DNA of 64,000 nt from Burkholderia arboris (GTDB taxonomy: Bacteria; Pseudomonadota; Gammaproteobacteria; Burkholderiales; Burkholderiaceae), in NCBI RefSeq assembly GCF_902499125.1, contig NZ_CABVPX010000004.1:62001-126000 (forward strand), in the 5' to 3' direction. A model generated the notes under the pieces. It was not told the origin of the DNA. It saw only the letters and a program-made list of their open reading frames with translations, and searched no databases. The position numbers were made by a program, and so were the translations under genes. Within the stretch, counting starts at the first letter, position 1. Each line of letters begins with the position of its first letter. Positions 9,319-17,784 of the stretch are shown in pieces.

Positions 9319-10485
9319 TCAGTTGCGGACCGGGTCTTGCGTCGCGTTGACCGGACGATTGCCGGCCGGCAGGTCGCCGCGTTGCCGCGACGCAGTCAGG
9401 CGGTGCGCGAGCCGCACACAGGGCGCTTCGCAATACCGGTAGCTTGCATACGACAATGCGATCAACGGCACGACGGGAACGATCATGTAGACGCCCAGCG
9501 GCCACCCGGTCCATCGGTAGTGTTCGCACAGCCAGTAAAACCCGAACAGCGGGATCGCATGAAACAGGTAAATCGAATAACTGACCTCGCCCAGCTTCGC
9601 CATCACGCGCAGGCGGATTTTCAATACCGTCGCCATCGTCACGAAGATCGCGATGCCGGCCACATACGCCAGCGACGACGGCAGATGAGCCATGTTGCGA
9701 TGCCGCCAGTCGCTGGCAGCGCCGGCGAGCGCAACGCCGATAAGCATCGCCGTCAGCAGGCCCGCGACGGACCGGTACGTCAACGCGACGCCGCCGTGTC
9801 CGCCGCGCCGCCCTGTCACGCGCACCGTTTCGAACGGACGGTCGTAGGCCTGACGAAAACACGCGCCCCAGAACATGATCGCAAGGTGGTAAGGCATCGC
9901 TTTGTACTGGCCCAGCGTGTTCTCGGGGAAAACGCGCAACCCGAGCGTGATCACGAACACCGCGCACAGCGCGATGCAGGCGAGCGCGAGATCGCGCATC
10001 CGGTGCAACCCGCCCCACCAGAACAGCACGAGGCAGAGCCCGTAGAAATACAGTTCCGTTTCGAGCGTCCAGTAATGGCCCATCACCGGCTCCTGCCCGA
10101 ACGCGGTCGGGATCATCGTCGCGTTGGCAACCAGCAACGCCGCGCTCACCGGCTTGCCGAACAACGTCCAGAAGACGACGCAGCCCACCGGAATGGACAG
10201 CCAGAATGCCGGATACAAGCGCAGGAAGCGGCGGATCAGGAAGCGCCGCGTGCCGGGTCCGGCGGGGCCGCGCAGGCTGACCGGAATCAGCAGGCCGCTG
10301 ATGCCGAAGAAGACCACCACGCCGATCCGTCCGAAGTTGACGGAGCGCTGCAGCGTGTCGAGCCACTGCTGGGCGCCCGCCAGCGCCGCGAACCGTTCGG
10401 CGTAGTGCGTCCAGATGACGAGCAGGACCGCGACGGCGCGCATCGCGTCGATATGGTCAAGACGTCCGGTGTTTTCGGAGGGCAT
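9319..10485 (-). CDS. membrane acyltransferase 3 family (OafA/YrhL-like)
   Basis: This 388-residue protein has about ten hydrophobic segments and the acyltransferase 3 family start: RLDHIDAMRAVAVLLVIWTHY contains the conserved R near the first helix and a histidine in the cytoplasmic end, followed by RIGVVVFFGISGLLIP. There is no SGNH domain; the C-terminus is a short basic tail. The family moves acetyl or other acyl groups across the inner membrane onto sugars. In this operon it is the likely O-acylation enzyme of the exopolysaccharide. It sits between the glycosyltransferase and the tandem hydrolase on the same strand. Confidence 0.9.
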   Translation of the reverse strand: MPSENTGRLDHIDAMRAVAVLLVIWTHYAERFAALAGAQQWLDTLQRSVNFGRIGVVVFFGISGLLIPVSLRGPAGPGTRRFLIRRFLRLYPAFWLSIPVGCVVFWTLFGKPVSAALLVANATMIPTAFGQEPVMGHYWTLETELYFYGLCLVLFWWGGLHRMRDLALACIALCAVFVITLGLRVFPENTLGQYKAMPYHLAIMFWGACFRQAYDRPFETVRVTGRRGGHGGVALTYRSVAGLLTAMLIGVALAGAASDWRHRNMAHLPSSLAYVAGIAIFVTMATVLKIRLRVMAKLGEVSYSIYLFHAIPLFGFYWLCEHYRWTGWPLGVYMIVPVVPLIALSYASYRYCEAPCVRLAHRLTASRQRGDLPAGNRPVNATQDPVRN

Positions 10486-10597
10486 CGTAAGGGTCGCGCA
10501 GAAGCCGGGCGGGTTCGCCAGAAGACAGGCGAGTTACCGTATCACCGCCCCTGCGCGCCGACTGTGCGACATCTGACACAGCCCCGCCTGCCCCGGA

Positions 10598-12406
10598 TCA
10601 CGCGGGCGATTCCGCGTTGACGATCCTCCCCGTCGTCGCGCGACGCGCGTCGAGCCCCTTGACGAATTCGCTGCACAACCCGACCACGGCCTCGGCAGCA
10701 TGCGCGCTGAAGAGGCTGTGATCGAGATCGTCGAGCACGACGGCGCGCGCGCCGGCGAAGCGCGACAGCCGCTTTCCGCGCGGGCCGAAATACATCGTCA
10801 TCAGGTCGAGGCTGCTGTCGAATCCGCCGCAGACGAACAGCGTGCTTACCTCCTTGCGCTGCAAGGTGCGCAGGATGTCATGCGGATCGACCGGCATCGT
10901 CTCCGCGCACGACCATCCGGCGATCCGGCGCCGCCACGCGCCGGTGCGGACCGACACCAGCGTCGCCATGCGCTTCAGCACCAGCCGGACGAACGGCATG
11001 ATCTTCCGGTCGCCGCTCAGCACCTGCTTCCATTTCTTCAGTTCGAAGAACGACGACCGGTAACCGGCCATCGAATTGGGGCGGTGCTGGCGCAGTGCGT
11101 CGGTCGAGATGCCGTCGGGCATGTGGAAACGCTGCAGGTTCACCGAGATGACGCCCGACAGCGCCCGCCCCACGAGCGCCGCACGCAGCGCACTGTACGC
11201 GCCCGAGCAGATGCCGAAGGACACGACCTGCCGGTACCCCTGCTCCTTCAACCAGTGGGCAGCCGTCGCGACATCCTCGACGACGGCACTCGAATAGACC
11301 GGCTGAAGCGCGTCTTCCGGCGCACTGTCGCCGCGCACCGGCGCACTGTCGCCGATCCCGCGCCCGTCGAACCGCAGCGATGCGATGCCGCGGCGCGCGA
11401 GCTCGCGGGCGATCCGCACCGACAGCCGGCTGTCGCCGACATGCGGACTCGCCGACGTGTTCGTGATCAGCAGCACCGGCCCACGGTCGTGCAACGCGTG
11501 CGGTGTGCACAGGATGCCGAACAGGCCGGCGACGCCGAACCGGACCGGCCGTTCGCAGGCTTCCGGCGTCCGGAGCATCAGGCCAGCATCCCAGTCCAGG
11601 TTCGACGCGGCGCGCGGCGCCGGGTCGTGCTGGCCCCCGGTGGCCGCGATCCAGTCGACGACCGCGTCGAAAACGCGCGTCGGCATGCTCGAGAAAGTCG
11701 TTTCCTGCATGAACGCCGCATAGCCGTCGAAAGACCGTTGCTCGACAGTACCGCCCAGCGCCTGGAGCCGCTTCTGCAGCGGTTCGCTGGCGCCGGCCGT
11801 CACGTCGACGATCAGCGTTCCCGAGGCCGGCGCGCCTGCGCCGTCCTTCAACGCGTCGACGGCGTCGAACGCATTGAGCCGCGTCCGGAACGCCGCACTG
11901 TAGACCTGTCCGAGCACGTTGAACGGCGCGTCTTTCGGCTGGGCCGCGCGCAATGGCGCGGCCAGCTGGTCGAGCCAGATATTGCGCATGATCGACAGCT
12001 CGCGCACGTAGCTGCGCCCGCTGGCCACCGGCGCCAGCAACACGAGCTGATCCACGTCGCGCGAGTTCGCCGCAAGCAGCGCGAATGCCGCGCCCAGGCG
12101 CAGGCCGCACAGCGTCACCCGCGTCACGCCGGTTGCCTCGCGCAATTGCGCGATGGCTGCGCACACGTCGTCGACGGCCGTCTCGAACTGGTCGCTCGCG
12201 CCGTCCGCCCCGGCGGAATCGCCCGTGCCGCGGTAATCGAAACGCAGCACCGGCATCCCGCTCGCGGACAGGCGGTCCGCCAGGTTCCGCATGCCGCCGT
12301 GACTCCAGACGGATTCGTGCCCGTAAGCGTTGCACAGGACGACGCCCCGCGTCCCGTTGCCCGGATGCAGCCATCCGAACCGTCCGCCAAATATGATCGG
12401 TCTCAT
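10598..12406 (-). CDS. tandem alpha/beta hydrolase with non-serine nucleophile elbows
   Basis: A 602-residue protein made of two alpha/beta hydrolase domains. The first (1-260) has LRFDYRGTGDSAG and an elbow CGLRLGAAF (101-105 GLRLG), with Arg where Ser is usual. The second (about 290-590) has LRFDGRGIGDSA and SFGICSGAY, putting Cys400 at the nucleophile position, with a possible acid in GGFDSSLD and His in DLDHSLF. Similar proteins accompany exosortase and polysaccharide loci, and some use such altered elbows. Substrate is unknown; acyl-group editing or carrier-lipid chemistry is possible. It is on the same strand as the glycosyltransferase upstream, with about 200 bases between them. No ribosome binding site is obvious at this ATG. 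Confidence 0.82.
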   Translation of the reverse strand: MRPIIFGGRFGWLHPGNGTRGVVLCNAYGHESVWSHGGMRNLADRLSASGMPVLRFDYRGTGDSAGADGASDQFETAVDDVCAAIAQLREATGVTRVTLCGLRLGAAFALLAANSRDVDQLVLLAPVASGRSYVRELSIMRNIWLDQLAAPLRAAQPKDAPFNVLGQVYSAAFRTRLNAFDAVDALKDGAGAPASGTLIVDVTAGASEPLQKRLQALGGTVEQRSFDGYAAFMQETTFSSMPTRVFDAVVDWIAATGGQHDPAPRAASNLDWDAGLMLRTPEACERPVRFGVAGLFGILCTPHALHDRGPVLLITNTSASPHVGDSRLSVRIARELARRGIASLRFDGRGIGDSAPVRGDSAPEDALQPVYSSAVVEDVATAAHWLKEQGYRQVVSFGICSGAYSALRAALVGRALSGVISVNLQRFHMPDGISTDALRQHRPNSMAGYRSSFFELKKWKQVLSGDRKIMPFVRLVLKRMATLVSVRTGAWRRRIAGWSCAETMPVDPHDILRTLQRKEVSTLFVCGGFDSSLDLMTMYFGPRGKRLSRFAGARAVVLDDLDHSLFSAHAAEAVVGLCSEFVKGLDARRATTGRIVNAESPA

Positions 12407-12606
12407 TTTCTATTAGGTATCGGTGAAGAATGGGTACGGCGTCCTTCGGCCGGACTGCTGAATCGATCAGCCGCAGGACGGCAAATCGCTCGCGGAAGCC
12501 TTTCCTCTTTCCGGCATCCCCGCTGCACATGCAAGGTCCGGAAGCCGGCCGGCCGCGAGCCGTTCGGATCACGCCATCGAGGCCCTCCTGTCCGTTGCGC
12601 CGCCCG

Positions 12607-13815
12607 TCACGACGGGCTGCCTGCCGGCGGCGCGATCAGCGCGCGCCACCGGCGATCGAATACCGGCATGCTGAAATGCTGCTCGCAGTACGCGGCGAAG
12701 CGCGTCGCCGCTGCCACGACCCGATCCAGCTCCGCGGCCGGCTCGGCCACGAGCCGCTCGAGTCGCGATTCGCTCATCGCCAGCGCGTCGTCGTGGAATC
12801 CGAGCCCCTCGAAGGCGGCTTCGTTTCCGACCGGCACGCAACCGTACGACACGGCTTCCAGTACCTTCGACTTGATGCCGCCGCGCAGGAATGCGGGGCA
12901 CAACGCAATTGAGCACCCGGTGTAGACATCGGCCTGCGTCGGCGCGAACCCGGCGAATTCGACGTTCGGAACGGCTGCGTAGCGGCCGGCCATGCGCCCG
13001 TAGATCACCAGCGGCGTGGCCGGCCTGACACGCGCCCACAGCGCCACCAGGTACTCGATCGCGAGCCGGTTCTGCAACTGGCGGTCCGAACCGATGAAGA
13101 CGAACCGGAACGGCGCCGCCGGATACCGCATCGGCATCAGCGCATTCATCGGCGGCGCGATCACGTGCGTCTTCATGGCTTCGTCGCGCGTGAGGGACTG
13201 CCGCAGCGCATGCGCGTCTTCCGTGGAAACGAGCGTGACGGCATGCGACGACCCGATCGCCGCACGCTCCTGCCGCTTCAGCGCGAACGCTTCATAGCCC
13301 AGGAATGCGTTGCGGACCAGCCTCGCGTTGGCGAGCCTGACGAACGGCCGCGGAATCGACTTTTCCAGATACCCGGCCGACAACGGAAAATCCTGTTCGC
13401 GCAGGATGTTCGCGCGGCGCGACATCAGGTCGTCGAAATCCACGACGATCCGGCAGCCAGGCACGCTGCGCCGAACCAGGATCGCGTAGTCCACGAGCCG
13501 GATGCCGTCGAAATAGATCACGTCCGGCTTGAACGCGTCGACGGCGCGAAGCAGCGCCGTCCGCTTGCTCGGGTGCGAGAACATCGCCACCTGAAGCGCG
13601 CACGGCGCGCCGCGCAACACGCTCCATCCGACCCGCACCGCCGCGCCGACCTTTGCGCGCCAGCCGCCGTCCTCGAACACCGACCGGATCTTGAATTCGG
13701 TCACGTCCATGTGGTCGCCGATTGCCTGGCGGATGAAGCTCAGCGTGCGCTCCCGCCCGTTCGATACGTCTTGCGGAATGTCCCGCGTCATCACCATCAG
13801 CACCCGGCTTTTCAC
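12607..13815 (-). CDS. glycosyltransferase, GT4/GT1-like
   Basis: A 402-residue GT-B type protein. It begins SRVLMVMTRDIPQDVSNGRE, has YFDGIRLVDYAILV in the first domain, and FRFVFIGSDRQLQN followed by IKSKVLEAVSYGCVPVGNE in the second domain, the usual nucleotide-sugar end. The start is GTG 13815 because GGGGAGG lies seven bases upstream; the first in-frame ATG is six codons later. A much longer open frame upstream belongs to the shadow of the flippase gene. It lies 65 bases after the Wzx-like gene in the same operon and probably adds one sugar to the lipid-linked repeat unit. Donor and acceptor cannot be told from sequence. Confidence 0.85.
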   Translation of the reverse strand: MKSRVLMVMTRDIPQDVSNGRERTLSFIRQAIGDHMDVTEFKIRSVFEDGGWRAKVGAAVRVGWSVLRGAPCALQVAMFSHPSKRTALLRAVDAFKPDVIYFDGIRLVDYAILVRRSVPGCRIVVDFDDLMSRRANILREQDFPLSAGYLEKSIPRPFVRLANARLVRNAFLGYEAFALKRQERAAIGSSHAVTLVSTEDAHALRQSLTRDEAMKTHVIAPPMNALMPMRYPAAPFRFVFIGSDRQLQNRLAIEYLVALWARVRPATPLVIYGRMAGRYAAVPNVEFAGFAPTQADVYTGCSIALCPAFLRGGIKSKVLEAVSYGCVPVGNEAAFEGLGFHDDALAMSESRLERLVAEPAAELDRVVAAATRFAAYCEQHFSMPVFDRRWRALIAPPAGSPS

Positions 13816-13880
13816 GAGTGGCCTCCCCGTCGATCCGAAACTTTCCCGATTCCATTCCCCGCCCGCACCGGCCCGGCTGC

Positions 13881-15119
13881 TCACGGCCGCGCCCGGTTGA
13901 AGACGAGATTCCCGAGCACCACGCACCAGAACGCGACGAGCGATACCGCGATGCCCGTCGAAGGCGCATACATCACCAGCGTGCGCGGCATGACGAACGG
14001 CGCGGCGACGATCGCCGCGACGATCAGCACCTGCTTGATCATGATGAGCCGGTAGCGGCGCACGGCCAGCAGCCACGTGCTCAGCCCCGCGTCGACGAAC
14101 GTGGCGATCGCGCAGCCGGTCGCGTAGATCATGATCGGCACGCCCTGCACGAATGCCGGCCCGTAGATCATCAGGAATACCTTGCGGCCGACGAAATAGC
14201 TGCCGACCCATGCGACGCAGCCGACGAGGCCGAGATACAGGCCGAGCTTCAACGCCTTGGCACGCACGAGCGACTCGGTCCGCGCCGAAAAGACCATGCT
14301 CGGCGCCAATGCCAGCGCCAACGTCGTGCCGACCGAATTCCACTGCTCGACCAGCGACGCCGCCGACGCGTAAATGCCGAGATCGGCCTTGGAGACCAGC
14401 ACGCCGAGCAACAGCCGGTCCATCCGCAATACCAGCACGCTGGCCGCAATGGCCGGCCAGATCCGCAGCCCGCGCACGACCAGCGCTTTCGTGACGGCCG
14501 CGCTGCCGCGAAACGATTTCGGCGACTTCAACGCCAGCGCGCGATAGCGGCTGAACGGTGCCGCGGCCGCCACGCATGCCTCGAGCGGCCACGCGAACGC
14601 GGCGACGATCACGCCCATCGACGCGTGTGCCGCGACGTACAGCCACAGCACGCGGACACAGCTTGCATAGGCCCGCGCCCGCGTGATGACCCACGGCTTG
14701 GATTCGGCATAGGCCATCAGCGAACCGAGCGCGATCGGCTCCACGATCAACGCGAAAGCCGCGATCAGCGTGAGTTCGGACACGCTCGACGGTCGCATGA
14801 CGATCACCACGACGCCCATGAACAGCAGCATCACGGCCAGCGTCAGCGTGAGCCGCAGGCGGAACGCGCGGTAGACGACCATGTGCCGCAGGCGCGGGTG
14901 CTTGCCGAGGATCGGCTGGATCACCTGTGCGCCGAAAATCAGCGCGACGCTGCCGATCACGTAGGCCAGCGACAACGCGAACTGCAGCTCGCCGAACAGG
15001 CGTGCGCCGTAGATGTTCGCAAACAGGTGATTGCTCGCGATTGCCGCGAGCGCACCGATGATCTTTTCGCACACCACGCCCGCGAACGACGAAAACAGCA
15101 GCCTGACGAACGCGTTCAA
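13881..15119 (-). CDS. polysaccharide repeat-unit flippase (Wzx-like, MATE/MOP)
   Basis: About 412 residues with some 12 to 14 hydrophobic helices in the spacing of oligosaccharide flippases. RLLFSSFAGVVCEKIIG opens the first helix, and a charged segment near the middle (LRMDRLLLGVLVSKADLGIYASA) matches the typical region after helix seven in the polysaccharide transporter family. The start codon is TTG 15119, overlapping the polymerase stop as TTGA; a GGGGAC element lies just upstream. No ATG is suitably placed. Its job is to move the undecaprenyl-linked repeat unit to the periplasmic face. It is flanked by the Wzy-like gene and a glycosyltransferase. Confidence 0.85.
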   Translation of the reverse strand: MNAFVRLLFSSFAGVVCEKIIGALAAIASNHLFANIYGARLFGELQFALSLAYVIGSVALIFGAQVIQPILGKHPRLRHMVVYRAFRLRLTLTLAVMLLFMGVVVIVMRPSSVSELTLIAAFALIVEPIALGSLMAYAESKPWVITRARAYASCVRVLWLYVAAHASMGVIVAAFAWPLEACVAAAAPFSRYRALALKSPKSFRGSAAVTKALVVRGLRIWPAIAASVLVLRMDRLLLGVLVSKADLGIYASAASLVEQWNSVGTTLALALAPSMVFSARTESLVRAKALKLGLYLGLVGCVAWVGSYFVGRKVFLMIYGPAFVQGVPIMIYATGCAIATFVDAGLSTWLLAVRRYRLIMIKQVLIVAAIVAAPFVMPRTLVMYAPSTGIAVSLVAFWCVVLGNLVFNRARP

Positions 15120-16549
15120 GATGTCCCCGTCCGCGTCGCACCGGCGCGCTGGCGCCTCGCGTCGATGCAATGCCACCAGATCAGTGCGATCGCCAGGTAG
15201 AACAACGTGCGCGCGCCGAACAGCGTCCAGTAGTCGCCTTGCTGGATCGCATAGGTCGCGTAAGCGAACACCTTCGCGGTCAGCCACAGCATCACGACCC
15301 CGCCGCGCATCGCGACCTGGATCAGCATCGCGCTCGCCGCGCCGTAGACCGCGCCCGTCAACGCGACGAAGAGCGCACCGCCCGCGTAGCCGAACCAGTA
15401 GACCGGCACCGCCACGTTGCCCATCGTGAACGTGACATCGTCGAACACGTAGGCTTTCAGGATCTCGGGCGTGCCGTACGACAGCATCAGGTCGCGCAGG
15501 CCGCTCACGGGTGCATCGCTGAAGAAGGTCGGTTCGGTGAACGAGCCCAGCGAACCGATGAAGCGCCCGAACGCCGCCATGCCCCCGAACGCCGGCGCGC
15601 CGAACAGGTGCGCGTCGCCGTCCACCACGTACCACGCCTGCCCCTGTTCGAGAAATCGCGACACCACCGTCTCCGCGATGTCCAGCCCCTGCCCCCGGTA
15701 CGCGTAGAACACGGACACGCTGCCGATCACGAGCGCGATGACCGAGCCGATCCCCAGGTAGCGCATTACCGGCTTGCCGTTCATCGCATGGATGGCGATA
15801 AACGGGATCAGAAAGGTCAGGCACACATGCAGTACGGCCATGAACTGCTCGCCGTGCAACGCCTCGAGCACCAGATCGGCGACGATCATGCCGACGGACA
15901 CCCATCGCACCGTCTTGTTCGTGCTCGTGCAGAAGGTGCCGAGCAGCACGGCGACGAACGTCTGGTTGTTCAGGAACAGGTTGAACAGCGTGCTGTTCGA
16001 CGCGTCGTTGCGCAGCGCGTAGCGGTTGACGCCGCTCAGCACCGCGAAGCCGCCCGTCAGGCCCGCCAGCACGCCCGTCGCGAGGATCGCGCCGACCAGC
16101 CCGAACCCGAGCGCGAGGCTGACCGGCACGCGCGTCATCCGCGCGCGGATCGGTTCGTGCACGGCGCGCTCGTTCAGAAACCGGCCGAATGCGAACAGCG
16201 CACATGCGACGAAAATCACGTAGAACGACAGCAGCCGGCTGAACGCGCCGTTCGCGACGCCGAAGATGTCCGTTTCCCGCAGGAATCCGCCGGATTCGAT
16301 CCCCACGCCGGCGACGAATGCGGTCAACCCGATCACCAGCGTGTAGAGCGCCGACACCGCGAACACCGGGCGCGCGACGATCAGCGCGATCACGCCCGCC
16401 ACCGCCACCAGCAACGTGCAGGTCGCGCTCGGCGCCATCGCGCCGAGCGCCGGCAGCATCGCGTTGAGTGTCAGCGCGAGCGCGAACAGCGTCGCCACGG
16501 TCAATCCCGTCACCGCCGCCGCGCGGCCGTCGGCTTGCCTCGCTCGCAT
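15116..16549 (-). CDS. polysaccharide polymerase candidate (Wzy-like membrane protein)
   Basis: A 477-residue protein of about 11 to 12 hydrophobic helices with a large periplasmic-type loop rich in charged and aromatic residues (YAYRGQGLDIAETVVSRFLE to GRFIGSLGSFTEPTFF). No enzyme motif is seen. Such architecture, and its place between Wzx-like and glycosyltransferase genes, fits the repeat-unit polymerase. The ATG at 16549 was chosen because AAAGAGG lies six bases upstream; a GTG at 16564 overlaps the previous stop (GTGA) and is a possible alternative. Assignment rests on topology and context, as Wzy proteins share almost no sequence. Confidence 0.75.
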   Translation of the reverse strand: MRARQADGRAAAVTGLTVATLFALALTLNAMLPALGAMAPSATCTLLVAVAGVIALIVARPVFAVSALYTLVIGLTAFVAGVGIESGGFLRETDIFGVANGAFSRLLSFYVIFVACALFAFGRFLNERAVHEPIRARMTRVPVSLALGFGLVGAILATGVLAGLTGGFAVLSGVNRYALRNDASNSTLFNLFLNNQTFVAVLLGTFCTSTNKTVRWVSVGMIVADLVLEALHGEQFMAVLHVCLTFLIPFIAIHAMNGKPVMRYLGIGSVIALVIGSVSVFYAYRGQGLDIAETVVSRFLEQGQAWYVVDGDAHLFGAPAFGGMAAFGRFIGSLGSFTEPTFFSDAPVSGLRDLMLSYGTPEILKAYVFDDVTFTMGNVAVPVYWFGYAGGALFVALTGAVYGAASAMLIQVAMRGGVVMLWLTAKVFAYATYAIQQGDYWTLFGARTLFYLAIALIWWHCIDARRQRAGATRTGTS

Positions 16550-16560
16550 CGCCGCCTCTT

Positions 16561-17742
16561 TCACGCTTGCGCCCGGCCCGCGCGCGGCCGCTCATGCACG
16601 GCCCGGTCGAGCGCACCGTGCAGTTGCGCGCTGACCGCGCGCGACGAGAAGCGCTGGGCATTGACCCGCCCGGCGCTCACCAGCGCGTCCCGCAGCGACG
16701 GGTCGCCCGCGACGCGTTCGATCTGCCGGCCCCATTCGGCGGCATCCATCGCGTCGGCGACCGCCACGAACGACTCGCCCATCGTGTAGCGGTACACCGG
16801 CAGATCCGACGCGACCACGGGAACGCCGACGAACTGCGCTTCGATCACCGTGCGGCCGAAGCCTTCGTGCAGCGTCGGCGACACGTACAGGTCCGAGGCC
16901 TGGAAGAAATAGCCGAGATCCTCGTCGCCGACGTTCTCGACGAAATGGGCGGCGATTCCCGCCTGGGCGGCAATGTCCCGGCATTCGTCGCGGTTGGTCT
17001 GGTTTTGCGCGCTGCCCACCCGCAGCACCATCACGTCCTTGCGCCCGAGCGACGCCAGCGCGCGAAACAGCGTCGCGTTGTTCTTGCGCGTTTCGTCGGA
17101 ACCGACGTTCAGCACGACCAGCGCGTCGTCGATACGGATGCCGAAGCGTGCCAGCAGCGTCGCGCGCGCCCGTTCGCGCACGGCAGCGTCAGCCGGCGCA
17201 TAGCGATCGTCGAACGCATTGGGCACGACCTGGATCCGGTCGGCGCGCAGGCGAAGGTCCGCCAGCGCTTCCTGCGCCGTCACGTCCGAGGGCGCGAGCA
17301 CGACGTCCGCGGTCGCGATCAGCGACTGCGTGAGCCTCATGTACGCGTTCTTCAGCTTCTCGACCACGCCGCGCACCTGCCCCGGACGCTGCACGTGATG
17401 CAGCACGATGCCGACCCGGCCGCCCGCCCAGCGGATCAGCGGAATCATGAAGGCCAGGTCCTCCTGGTACAGCATGACGAAGTGCCCGGCACGCGCCGCC
17501 GCGACCGCGCGCAGCGGGTACAGCACGAACTGCGTCCAGTAGCGCCGGAACGAACGCGGCTCGGCCGGAATATCGACCGGCTCCACGTCGAATCCCGCCA
17601 TTGCCGGAATGAAGTCGATGCATTTGAGGCTGTATCGCATGACGCCGTTCCAGCTCACCGGACGCGGCCCGAGAAACCACACGACCCGCACCGCGTGCGA
17701 CGCGCGCCGCAACCCGCCCTTGCCTGCCATCGAATTGCTCAT
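16561..17742 (-). CDS. GT4 glycosyltransferase
   Basis: A 393-residue GT-B enzyme. VRVVWFLGPRPVSWNGVMRY starts the first domain, GIVLHHVQRPGQVRGVVEKL is in its acceptor side, and the second domain has VLNVGSDETRKNNATLFRAL (phosphate loop) and SPTLHEGFGRTVIEAQFVGVP with the E-x7-E motif of GT4. GGAG lies about eight bases before the ATG. The gene follows the Wzc-like gene by some 40 bases and overlaps or abuts the polymerase gene, so it is in the same transcript. Donor sugar unknown; GDP-mannose and GDP-heptose are the donors provided by the locus. Confidence 0.9.
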   Translation of the reverse strand: MSNSMAGKGGLRRASHAVRVVWFLGPRPVSWNGVMRYSLKCIDFIPAMAGFDVEPVDIPAEPRSFRRYWTQFVLYPLRAVAAARAGHFVMLYQEDLAFMIPLIRWAGGRVGIVLHHVQRPGQVRGVVEKLKNAYMRLTQSLIATADVVLAPSDVTAQEALADLRLRADRIQVVPNAFDDRYAPADAAVRERARATLLARFGIRIDDALVVLNVGSDETRKNNATLFRALASLGRKDVMVLRVGSAQNQTNRDECRDIAAQAGIAAHFVENVGDEDLGYFFQASDLYVSPTLHEGFGRTVIEAQFVGVPVVASDLPVYRYTMGESFVAVADAMDAAEWGRQIERVAGDPSLRDALVSAGRVNAQRFSSRAVSAQLHGALDRAVHERPRAGRAQA

Positions 17743-17784
17743 GCGCTGCGCTCCTTGCCCAATTGCATCGAATCCTCCGTGCGA

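Noticed and set aside
10700..12925. 741-codon frame antisense to the tandem hydrolase
   Set aside because: Shadow frame, Arg/His-rich, while the opposite strand has clear hydrolase domains.
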